NCBI GenBank assembly: GCA_023231445.1
Contig: JALNVF010000062.1
Location: 1 to 17,959, forward strand
Length of the DNA: 17,959 nt
Direction of reading: 5' to 3'
From: Treponema sp.
GTDB lineage: Bacteria > Spirochaetota > Spirochaetia > Treponematales > Treponemataceae
The position numbers and the translations under genes are program-made. Below, piece after piece: positions 1-6,895 of the stretch. Numbering within the stretch: position 1 is the first letter of the stretch; every line of letters begins with the position of its first letter. The notes below the pieces were generated by a model. That model did no database searches. It saw only the letters and a program-made list of their open reading frames with translations, and was not told the origin of the DNA.

Positions 1-1
1 A

Positions 2-1444
2 TCTGCGTCAGAACAAAAAGCTGAACGTGTAAAACAGGATGCAATTAGAGAAGCTGAAGCACAGAAAAAAGAAATTTTGCTCAATGCAAAAGATGAACTC
101 ATTCGGGAACGAAACCAGCAGGAGCGGGAAAACAGAGACCGTCGGGCTGAAGTACAGCGTTATGAAGCCCGTGTAACTAAAAAAGAAGAACTTCTTGATC
201 AGAGGGCTGCCGAATTCGACAAAAAAGACAAAGATTTTGCCGACCGAACAGCTGTTCTTGCCAAAAGAGAGACTGCAGTCCAGACTCAGGAAGAAGAGTA
301 CCGGAAAGAACTGGAACATATTTCAGGTCTTTCGCAGCAGCAGGCAAAAGATCTCATCATTAAAGATCTTGAAAATGAAGCGCGGCATGATGCACAGGTT
401 CTCCTGAATAAAATTGAGCAGGAAGCACAGCTCACTGCAGAAAAACAGGCCAGGGACGTGCTTGTTACGACAATACAGCGAATTGCACCTGAAGTCACAA
501 GCGACATCACCGTTACGACAGTCTCTCTGCCGAGCGATGAGATGAAAGGACGCATAATCGGGCGGGAAGGACGTAATATCAGAACGCTTGAAACACTCAC
601 CGGCGTAGATATCATTATTGATGATACCCCGGAAGCTGTTGTCATATCCTGTTTTGATCCGGTACGGAAAGAAATTGCTAAAGAATCACTCGAACGGCTT
701 ATTTCAGACGGCCGCATTCACCCTGCCCGTATTGAAGAAATCGTACAAAAAGTAACGCACGAGGTTCAAAACAAGATCTACGAAGAAGGTGAAAAAGTTC
801 TTTTTGATCTTGGTATTCACAATATGAGTACCGACGGAATAAAAGCACTTGGACGTCTGTATTTCCGTACAAGTTACGGACAGAACGTACTTACTCACTC
901 GAAGGAAGTCGCAATGATTGCCTCCATGCTTGCTGCAGAAATCGGAGGGGACAGAGAGCTGGCAAAACGTGCTGCTGTTCTCCATGATATCGGCAAGGGA
1001 GCGGAAAGCGACAGCGATCAGAATCATGCAGAAGTGGGCGCTGAAATGGCGCGCAAAATGGGAGAAGATCCCCGTGTCATTAATGCAATCGCAGCTCACC
1101 ACAACGACGTTGAAGCAACAAGCATTGAAGCTATTTTTGTACAGATTGCCGATGCTATTTCCGCAGCACGCCCCGGTGCAAGACGTGAAACGATCGACAA
1201 CTATGTAAAACGTCTTGAAAATCTGGAACAGACTGCCGAGAGGTTCCCCGGTGTCGAAAAGGCTTACGCTATTCAGGCCGGACGGGAACTCCGCATACTT
1301 GTAGACAATGCGAAAGTCGCAGATGACGAAGTAAAAACGCTTGCACAGAGTATTGCAAAGCAGATTGAATCTGATCTGCGTTATCCCGGAAGGATCAGAA
1401 TTACGATGATACGTGAAACACGCATCGTGGAATATGCGCGCTGA
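2..1444 (+). CDS. rny: Ribonuclease Y, 5'-truncated by window edge
   Basis: Membrane-anchored endoribonuclease that starts mRNA decay. The frame is open from base 2 with no start codon that fits the family, so the gene begins upstream; about 480 residues are visible against roughly 510-520 usual, and the missing part should be the N-terminal membrane helix. What is seen: a long charged coiled coil rich in E, K, R and Q (to about base 480), a KH domain with its GREG loop at 560-571, and an HD domain with the His-Asp pair at 983-988 inside HDIGKG. The C-terminus has the family ending YPG...RETR.VEYAR. Stop is TGA. It is followed within 25 bases by a hairpin terminator, so it is the last gene of its unit. 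Family assignment is very secure; the upstream operon partners are not visible. Confidence 0.96.
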   Translation, partial: SASEQKAERVKQDAIREAEAQKKEILLNAKDELIRERNQQERENRDRRAEVQRYEARVTKKEELLDQRAAEFDKKDKDFADRTAVLAKRETAVQTQEEEYRKELEHISGLSQQQAKDLIIKDLENEARHDAQVLLNKIEQEAQLTAEKQARDVLVTTIQRIAPEVTSDITVTTVSLPSDEMKGRIIGREGRNIRTLETLTGVDIIIDDTPEAVVISCFDPVRKEIAKESLERLISDGRIHPARIEEIVQKVTHEVQNKIYEEGEKVLFDLGIHNMSTDGIKALGRLYFRTSYGQNVLTHSKEVAMIASMLAAEIGGDRELAKRAAVLHDIGKGAESDSDQNHAEVGAEMARKMGEDPRVINAIAAHHNDVEATSIEAIFVQIADAISAARPGARRETIDNYVKRLENLEQTAERFPGVEKAYAIQAGRELRILVDNAKVADDEVKTLAQSIAKQIESDLRYPGRIRITMIRETRIVEYAR

Positions 1445-1465
1445 TATACAATCATTGTAACAAAT

Positions 1466-1503
1466 AAAAAAAGAGACCCGCTATAAAAAGGGTCTCTTTT
1501 TTT
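1466..1503. terminator. Bidirectional intrinsic terminator between rny and the convergent barrel-protein gene
   Basis: Perfect 8-bp stem AGAGACCC (1472-1479) / GGGTCTCT (1490-1497) with a 10-nt loop. A-run before and T-run after extend it, so it gives a U-tract on both strands. It sits between rny (ends 1444, +) and the gene ending at 1538 on the minus strand, and can end both. Confidence 0.9.
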
Positions 1504-1537
1504 ATTACCGGCAATATTCGTACACCAGAGTTTTTTA

Positions 1538-2119
1538 CTATAATTCAACCGAAACATATGCTGCAAAGACATTATCGTACATGTCGTTGCCCCGCGGCAT
1601 AAAACGATAATAAAAACCAAGTGCAGGCACATATTTCTGATTAAGCATCTTTGAAAAATCGAATTCAACCCCAAATCTGAAACCGTTTCCCCACTCAGCA
1701 TGCGACGTTACGCTGCCCGTTCCTGCCGTATTGTAATAATCATTCCGGCAGCCCAGAGCATATGCAGCCGACGCAGCAAAACCGCCGGGAAACGGATATA
1801 CTTTTGCACCGAACAAAAATGCATAGTCAATATGATATGAATACCAGTTGTCATTCCAAAGAAAATCTGCAAGCGTATCAGCACCGGTAAAAAGATGTAT
1901 CTGATCAACAGGACTGTAAAAAAAATCCCCGTTGCAACCTGTTATAATCCGTTTGAATCCGCTCATATCTGTAATGGAAGAAACAGAATCATTCGTTGAT
2001 CCACCGTAGACCGGTCCTCCCGATGCAAGCCCTATATCAAAACCGAACGGTTTTGAGCTCTCTGCAAAAAGCGGAGAAAGTACCATAAATACTGCTGCAA
2101 TTATACAAGTTTTTTTCAT
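1538..2119 (-). CDS. Small outer-membrane beta-barrel-like protein (unknown function)
   Basis: Predicted 193-residue exported protein. It has a signal peptide of about 19 residues (MKK, hydrophobic core, cleavage after LFA). The rest is rich in Gly, Tyr, Phe and Trp in alternating patterns (for example FLFGAKVYPFPGGF and PALGFYYRF), as expected of membrane beta strands, and ends in a strand-like AAYVSVEL. This suggests an 8-strand-type outer-membrane barrel like those common in treponemes, but no specific family is recognised. Start ATG is supported by GAGAGG 5 nt upstream (2125-2130). The stop is TAG directly followed by TAA. It lies 104 bases after the DoxX-like gene; read-through from that operon or a weak own promoter are both possible. 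Confidence 0.8.
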   Translation of the reverse strand: MKKTCIIAAVFMVLSPLFAESSKPFGFDIGLASGGPVYGGSTNDSVSSITDMSGFKRIITGCNGDFFYSPVDQIHLFTGADTLADFLWNDNWYSYHIDYAFLFGAKVYPFPGGFAASAAYALGCRNDYYNTAGTGSVTSHAEWGNGFRFGVEFDFSKMLNQKYVPALGFYYRFMPRGNDMYDNVFAAYVSVEL

Positions 2120-2223
2120 CTGTACCTCTCATTTTAAATTACATGCTTTATCCGGATCTGTTATATCGCGGCTGCTTATATACCTCCGGCTTATCATAAA
2201 CACCGGTTTATCCTCAGGGTGCA

Positions 2224-2640
2224 TCAGTCCTTTACAGTAATAACGGCGCCCAGAACAAGCAGATGATAGGCAAAAGCTTTGAGCCATTTGAGAACAGAAG
2301 TGATGTTCCCTGCAGGAAGAGCGCCGTGTTCAATAAAATCAATAAGAATAATCGAGGCTATCCATGCAATCATAATTATGATCATAAGTATTGTATCAAT
2401 TGGTGCACTGAACGTCACAAACATCCGGAGCAGCAGAAATATCCCTGCAAGGACTTCAATAATTCCGAATACGATACAACAAATCTGCGCATTATCTCCC
2501 TTCAGAACAGATTTTATTGCAACTGCAATTTCATTTCCGGAACTTCCCTGAAGTGTCCAGATACCGCTTACAAGAAAAAACAAACCAAGGGCTGTCTGTA
2601 AAAATAAATAACCTATTGAATGTTCACGCTGTACTGACAT
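2224..2640 (-). CDS. DoxX-like four-helix membrane protein
   Basis: 138-residue integral membrane protein with four predicted helices at about residues 9-30, 53-75, 83-103 and 119-136. Length, helix count and the opening helix with LGLFFLVSGIWTL resemble the DoxX/DoxD-like superfamily, whose members often have unclear roles linked to quinones or redox stress; that placement is tentative. The start has a strong AGGAGG nine bases upstream. It is the fourth gene of a compact minus-strand operon, 24 bases after the ASCH gene. Function cannot be told from the sequence. Confidence 0.8.
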   Translation of the reverse strand: MSVQREHSIGYLFLQTALGLFFLVSGIWTLQGSSGNEIAVAIKSVLKGDNAQICCIVFGIIEVLAGIFLLLRMFVTFSAPIDTILMIIIMIAWIASIILIDFIEHGALPAGNITSVLKWLKAFAYHLLVLGAVITVKD

Positions 2641-2664
2641 ATTTGTAATCCTCCTGCAGGCTGT

Positions 2665-3126
2665 TTATAAACTGCCTGTGTAAATAACACGAAATTCCTG
2701 AAAAACAAGCTTTATATCGGGTACAAAATCAAATCCGACTACAGAGCCTTCATCCTCAAGATATTCCTTATGCTTTTCATGCCAGGCTTCAAGATTTTCA
2801 TCTTCGCCTTCCTGCTGTGCCATTTCCCATGTTACTTCGTTAAACGGTATAATCGTTACGCCGGTAGTCTCTATAATACAACGGGGCTTCTCAGAACGGT
2901 CAAGAACCACGTACAATTCGCCCGTTACCGGAAGCGGTTCATTATCTGCCTCATACGCAGCATAACTTGTAAAAACTGCAGTTTTTTTTCCTGTAAGTAC
3001 CAGAGAAAGAAGTTCATCACCTACAAAGCCCTTCGCCTCAAAATTTATATCGCCTGCACACTTCTCATCTTTATCCCGCCCGGTTATTTCAAGAAACCGG
3101 TACCAGTAAACGTCCGCTGCACTCAT
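2665..3126 (-). CDS. ASCH-domain protein (RNA-binding-like, PUA-related fold)
   Basis: 153-residue cytosolic protein. The ASCH pattern is visible: a GKKTA motif at residues 46-50 (family GxKTxT), a central beta-rich part, and the acidic stretch EGEDENLEAW at 106-115 followed by H119, matching the family pattern E-G-E/D...L..W...H. ASCH proteins are PUA-like and are thought to bind RNA or modified nucleotides; one characterised relative (E. coli YqfB) hydrolyses N4-acetylcytidine, but this protein is longer and that activity is not implied. Its ATG directly abuts the TAA of the upstream gene (TAAATG), with AGAGGA as ribosome site, so translation is coupled. Confidence 0.88.
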   Translation of the reverse strand: MSAADVYWYRFLEITGRDKDEKCAGDINFEAKGFVGDELLSLVLTGKKTAVFTSYAAYEADNEPLPVTGELYVVLDRSEKPRCIIETTGVTIIPFNEVTWEMAQQEGEDENLEAWHEKHKEYLEDEGSVVGFDFVPDIKLVFQEFRVIYTGSL

Positions 3127-3420
3127 TTACCGTGTCCTCTGAAGCATAAGAATAAACGCAAGAATAAAAAAACAGCTGGGAATTATACTGAACAGCATTG
3201 TTGCAAGAGGTATTCCGGCAACGGAAAGACCTCCGGGAATTATTATACCGAATTGAACCATCATATCATATACAATGCCTGCATAAGAAGTAACAGCCCC
3301 GGCGACAAGTGACATCCATGCAGCATCACGGGTTTTTGACCACAGCAGTATAGCAAGAAATGCTGTTATACCGCCCAGCACGAGTTTTATGACAAAAAGC
3401 AGTAAATCTGACTGAATCAT
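3127..3420 (-). CDS. Small three-helix membrane protein of unknown function
   Basis: 97-residue hydrophobic protein with three predicted helices at about residues 5-27, 36-61 and 68-93 and a basic C-terminal tail (QRTR), suggesting a cytosolic C-terminus. No family is recognised. It lies 6 bases after the stop of the upstream gene, and its ribosome site (GAGG) is inside the end of that gene; its stop touches the start of the ASCH gene. The packing shows it is co-transcribed and probably translationally coupled with both neighbours. Confidence 0.78.
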   Translation of the reverse strand: MIQSDLLLFVIKLVLGGITAFLAILLWSKTRDAAWMSLVAGAVTSYAGIVYDMMVQFGIIIPGGLSVAGIPLATMLFSIIPSCFFILAFILMLQRTR

Positions 3421-3426
3421 ACTGAA

Positions 3427-4227
3427 TTACACCTCAAAAGGAGAATTTTTAAGTTTTGTAAACACACCTTTATCCGCACCGAAGGGTACTATTGAAGGCA
3501 CATTATAATCCGGACTGACAACCAGTTCACAGTCAAGACAATGGAGTATAAATGCTCCGTACTGCTCTTCTCCTGTTTTCGGATACAGGTATGGTCCTTT
3601 ACGTGTCCAGTATTTTGTAAGCACGGTATCATAACTGAACCAGTTTTTTTCCTCACGAAACTGAAGAGCGGCAATCATATCGTAAATCGAACGCGAAACA
3701 GCTGCTGCAAGCGCTGCCGGTATTCGTGCACTCTCCGGGACTGCCATTCCCGAAGCCGCGTACGAATCAACTGATTCAGGTTTTACCGCGACAAAAAATA
3801 AAGGAGATGCCCACGGTAAAGGAGGAACGATAATTACTGCATTAACCGTCCGCCAGTCAATACCTTCCTGATTCCATGGTCTCCAGAACGATGTGTTTTC
3901 TTTTGAAAAAGCAAGTGCCGCTCTCAATGCTGTCGTACGATCTGTAAAAGTAAATAAAACACGTTCTCCTGCCAGAAGACTGCTTACAGCCTTTGACACA
4001 CGGGCAGCCGCATCTGTATCGAAACTGCCGGTAAGCCCCCTGTTCATTGTATTTTTGAACACAGTAAATGAGGGACCTCCTCCCCATCCTAAAATGGCCC
4101 GGCCCCCTTCCTGATACATATCAGTAAGACGGATTCCTTTTCGTGTGTACAAAAAACATCCCCGGGCCCGTTGCACGGTGCCATAACGTAGCGTAATTTC
4201 CGACGCTAAAAAATCCACTGTTGACAT
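3427..4227 (-). CDS. Unknown 266-residue protein with a faint class III aminotransferase-like pattern
   Basis: First gene of the minus-strand operon; soluble, no signal peptide or membrane helix. The N-terminal third reads like the start of a class III PLP aminotransferase: FLYTRKGIRLTDM (25-37) followed by GG.AILGWG matches the family's 'D..G..y.D...G.....GH', and LAGERVLFTF plus TTALRAALAFSKE (85-110) sits where 'SGTEA..AA.K.AR' is expected. The PLP-lysine motif (AKG) and the DEVQTG motif are absent, and the protein is about two thirds of the usual length, so if related it is a decayed, non-catalytic form. This link is inference; otherwise a lineage-specific hypothetical. The start has no Shine-Dalgarno sequence, and a TATAAT box ends 7 bases before the ATG. 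Confidence 0.78.
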   Translation of the reverse strand: MSTVDFLASEITLRYGTVQRARGCFLYTRKGIRLTDMYQEGGRAILGWGGGPSFTVFKNTMNRGLTGSFDTDAAARVSKAVSSLLAGERVLFTFTDRTTALRAALAFSKENTSFWRPWNQEGIDWRTVNAVIIVPPLPWASPLFFVAVKPESVDSYAASGMAVPESARIPAALAAAVSRSIYDMIAALQFREEKNWFSYDTVLTKYWTRKGPYLYPKTGEEQYGAFILHCLDCELVVSPDYNVPSIVPFGADKGVFTKLKNSPFEV

Positions 4228-4234
4228 TGGAATT

Positions 4235-4243
4235 ATTATAGCA
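4235..4243 (-). promoter_or_regulatory. Extended -10 promoter of the 4227-2224 operon (predicted leaderless)
   Basis: On the minus strand TGCTATAAT, a perfect extended -10 element, ends 7 bases before the ATG at 4227. Transcription would start at or within a base or two of the start codon. No good -35 is seen at 16-18 nt, as is common with extended -10 promoters. The first base of the element is part of a perfect inverted repeat (4241-4261). Confidence 0.7.
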
Positions 4244-4261
4244 GAAAAAATGCTTTTCTGC
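4241..4261. repeat. Perfect 8-bp inverted repeat on the operon promoter (candidate operator)
   Basis: GCAGAAAA (4241-4248) and TTTTCTGC (4254-4261) are exact reverse complements, 5 bases apart. One arm overlaps the extended -10 of the minus-strand operon and the other lies where its -35 would be. A further TTTCTGC lies at 4286-4292, 31 bases from the second arm. Position suits a repressor or activator site; no regulator can be named. Confidence 0.5.
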
Positions 4262-4306
4262 TATCGAATAAAATCAAACAAATTATTTCTGCAAAAAAAA
4301 ACAAAG

Positions 4307-4312
4307 TATGAT
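4307..4312 (+). promoter_or_regulatory. Candidate -10 box of the EAL-domain gene
   Basis: TATGAT (5 of 6 to consensus) lies 11 bases before the ATG at 4324. No Shine-Dalgarno sequence is present between it and the ATG. The -35 is poor. If real, the 5' leader is about 5 bases or less. Confidence 0.35.
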
Positions 4313-4323
4313 ATCATTGCTGT

Positions 4324-6579
4324 ATGAAAGAGAAAGGCACATCTATAGACGTAAAACAGCTCAGAAATCAAGTCCATACTATTACTTTTACCATACTTGT
4401 CGGCATATTTGTCGCCTTATTTTTTTTCCTCTGTATATTCTCTCTCAGTATCATCAAAAGCAGCACAACAGATCATTATGAAGCTGACTGCATACATCTT
4501 GCAGATGCATACTCATATGCCTTTTCTGAACTCATAGACAAATATCTTTCCGATCTGAAAAGTTTTTCGTCCTCGGATATATTTTATTACGGGACAAACG
4601 AAGAAATCAGATCATGGATTACGAATCATGACAACAGGCGTCCTCCGTATTTTTTAAATTTCTTTTATGCGGATAAAACCGGAGACTTGATTTCTTCGAC
4701 AGGACTTTCTGCAAACATCAGTGATCGTGATTATTTTCAAAAGATAATATATGAAGGATACGAAACCACAATTGACGACGGAAGCATATCCCGGACAACA
4801 GGAAAAATTGTTTTACATGTAGCACGCGCCGTGTACAATGATAAAAAGGAATTACTAGGTCTTATAGGCGGAGCCGTAGAATTAACGACGTTTCAAAAAA
4901 TCGTCAGTACTATAAAAATAGGAAAAAGCGGATATGCCTTTATTATTAATTCGAACGGAACTTTTATCTCCTATCCGGATGAAAGAATGCTTCTTAAAAA
5001 AAATAATTCATCAGTCACCTCTAATTCCGAAAATACTGTTACATATATGCTCAGACGTAAATCCGGATATGTGAAAGCTGTCTCAATGACAGGCGTTCCT
5101 ATTTCCATTGCATTTGAACCAATAAAAAATACTCCGTTCATTCTGGGCATTTCCATTCCTGACTCGGAGGTACGGGATCTGTACAACTCCGTACGAAAGG
5201 CCCAGGTATATGTTTCCTTAATAATGCTGCTGGGGATACTTGTCAGCATTTCAATTGAAATACTTGTACATCATCTGCAAAGTGAAAAATTAAAAAAGGA
5301 TGCCGATTACGATAAACTGACGTCTCTTATTACCCGTCAGAAATTCGAGCAGCTTTCAGAACAACTTATTGAAAAGACACCTCAACGTCAGTTCATGTTC
5401 ATAGACGCTGATATCAGGGGATTCAAAATATTGAATCAGACATACGACAAAGAAAAAACAGACGAAATGCTTGTTCTTTTCTCAAATGCATTAAAAACTG
5501 CAGTATCGGACTACACTGGATATATCTGCAGGGGATATGCAGACAGATTCTACGGACTCTTTGTTATAGGTGAAGAACATACTGCAATGAGCACTTTCCG
5601 AAACAAATTAAAAGAAATCAGCAGACAGATAAAAAAATCAGATATTGTTTTCTACATAAAATTCGGTATAGCTTTCTCAAAAAAGGATGAACAGAATGTT
5701 TCGGTTCAGGGACTTACAGGAAAAGCATCGTTTGCAAAATCGACAATCAGGAATAATCTCTTATATCAGTATGCAGTCTTTACACCGCAGATGCAGGTAA
5801 AAATTAATGAAGAAAGAGAAATTGAAAGCTGCATGGAAAAAGCGCTTTCAAACGGAGAATTTTTCGTAATCTACCAGCCGAAAATTTCTTTAAAAACTGA
5901 AAAAGTTATAGGAGCAGAAGCGCTTGTACGCTGGAATAATCCTAAATTCGGTATCATGCCGCCGGCAAAGTTCATTCCTACGTTCGAGAAGAATGGTTTT
6001 ATAGTTAATCTCGATTTTTATGTATACGACCAAGTCTTTCAATTTTTACAAAAACAACTTGACGAACACAAACCTGTCGTTCCAATCTCGTTGAATATGT
6101 CGCGGAATCATGCTAATCCTGAACGATTTATGTCCCGGTTCAACACTATATTTAAAAAATATACTATTCCGCCGTCTCTGGTAGAGATAGAAATTATAGA
6201 AAGGACATCCGAGACTGGTAAACTTATGCTTCTTGAAACAACAAAACTGCTTCATAAACACGGATTCAATGTTGCAATGGATGATTTCGGAAGCGGAGAA
6301 TCGTCTCTGAACATGCTCAGTAAAATTCCCGTTGACGTACTGAAATTCGATCAGACATTTCTTAATCCGAGTAACTATACGGAAAAAACGGCAGGACTTA
6401 TTACTAAGCTCGTAGAGCTGGGAAAACAACTGGATAAAGAAACAGTATTCGAAGGTGTAGAAACAAAAGAACAAATAGATTTTTTAAAATCAATACAATG
6501 CGACCAGGTTCAGGGATTTTATTATTCCCGGCCGCTTAAAGAAGATGATTTTGTTAAGTATATTTCAGAGCATATATAA
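4324..6579 (+). CDS. Membrane sensor c-di-GMP phosphodiesterase (dCache - degenerate GGDEF - EAL)
   Basis: 751 residues. Helix at about 17-44, a periplasmic double-Cache-like sensor region (about 45-290, with DRDYF and GYAFIINSNG), a second helix at 295-317, a GGDEF domain, then an EAL domain. The GGDEF signature is YADRF (405-409), so the cyclase should be inactive and may act as a regulatory or GTP-binding module. The EAL domain keeps the expected catalytic set: EAL at 532-534, Asn in SLNMSR, Glu in EIEIIER, the DDFGSG pair D653/D654, Lys in LKFDQTF and EGVE, so it should hydrolyse c-di-GMP to pGpG. It responds to an unknown extracytoplasmic small ligand. It is monocistronic, divergent from the unknown operon at 4227 with 96 bases between, and has no Shine-Dalgarno sequence. 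Confidence 0.93.
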   Translation: MKEKGTSIDVKQLRNQVHTITFTILVGIFVALFFFLCIFSLSIIKSSTTDHYEADCIHLADAYSYAFSELIDKYLSDLKSFSSSDIFYYGTNEEIRSWITNHDNRRPPYFLNFFYADKTGDLISSTGLSANISDRDYFQKIIYEGYETTIDDGSISRTTGKIVLHVARAVYNDKKELLGLIGGAVELTTFQKIVSTIKIGKSGYAFIINSNGTFISYPDERMLLKKNNSSVTSNSENTVTYMLRRKSGYVKAVSMTGVPISIAFEPIKNTPFILGISIPDSEVRDLYNSVRKAQVYVSLIMLLGILVSISIEILVHHLQSEKLKKDADYDKLTSLITRQKFEQLSEQLIEKTPQRQFMFIDADIRGFKILNQTYDKEKTDEMLVLFSNALKTAVSDYTGYICRGYADRFYGLFVIGEEHTAMSTFRNKLKEISRQIKKSDIVFYIKFGIAFSKKDEQNVSVQGLTGKASFAKSTIRNNLLYQYAVFTPQMQVKINEEREIESCMEKALSNGEFFVIYQPKISLKTEKVIGAEALVRWNNPKFGIMPPAKFIPTFEKNGFIVNLDFYVYDQVFQFLQKQLDEHKPVVPISLNMSRNHANPERFMSRFNTIFKKYTIPPSLVEIEIIERTSETGKLMLLETTKLLHKHGFNVAMDDFGSGESSLNMLSKIPVDVLKFDQTFLNPSNYTEKTAGLITKLVELGKQLDKETVFEGVETKEQIDFLKSIQCDQVQGFYYSRPLKEDDFVKYISEHI

Positions 6580-6653
6580 AAATTGCCCTTCTGAAGCAGC
6601 TGTATAAACTGCACTAAAACAGAGCAGCTCTAAACAGCCGCTGTAACGCTCAA

Positions 6654-6694
6654 TCCGCGCTGACAGGTTCAGCATGTCCGGCCTGTATTGCGGA
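6654..6694. repeat. Inverted repeat just past the gatB end (possible terminator stem)
   Basis: TCCGC (6654-6658) pairs with GCGGA (6690-6694), and inside them ACAGG (6663-6667) pairs with CCTGT (6682-6686). It starts 6 bases after the final gatB-frame stop. There is no U-run on either strand, so it is not a classical intrinsic terminator; it may only protect a 3' end. Confidence 0.3.
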
Positions 6695-6700
6695 CAAAAA

Positions 6701-6895
6701 TTACATTTCCGAGAGTTTCTTCTGGACGAGTTCAGTTGCCTGCCGGGGATCAGCCTTCCCATGAGACTCTTTCATAACCTGCCCCATCAGCCAGCCGACC
6801 ACGTTCGTTTTTCCACCCTTAAAATCTGCTACAGCCTTTGGATTTGCAGCAATAACCGAATCAACAAGTTTTTCAATTATGCCGGTATCGCTCAC
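6701..6895 (-). CDS. gatB: C-terminal 64 residues of GatB, separated by an in-frame TAG
   Basis: This frame directly continues gatB after the TAG at 6896-6898 and encodes the end of the GatB/YqeY domain: the family pattern 'v...vi..NPkAV.dyk.Gk....gflvGQvMk...GkA.P.....l...L' is clear in SVIAANPKAVADFKGG and GWLMGQVMKESHGKADP. This tail contacts the tRNA in GatCAB structures. If translated on its own it would start at the GTG right after the TAG, with a poor GAAGG 10 bases upstream. It is far too short to be a separate YqeY protein (about 148 residues). More likely it is the stranded end of a mutated gene, or is reached by reading through the TAG. Confidence 0.85.
   Translation of the reverse strand: MSDTGIIEKLVDSVIAANPKAVADFKGGKTNVVGWLMGQVMKESHGKADPRQATELVQKKLSEM

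Noticed and set aside
2770..3312. 180-codon plus-strand frame opposite the ASCH and 3-TM genes
   Set aside because: Cys/Lys-rich antisense shadow; the minus strand has packed genes with ribosome sites.
6580..6700. tRNA or small RNA gene in the gap after the EAL gene
   Set aside because: Some GC-rich repeats are present, but there is no cloverleaf, no T-loop pattern and no promoter-terminator pair.
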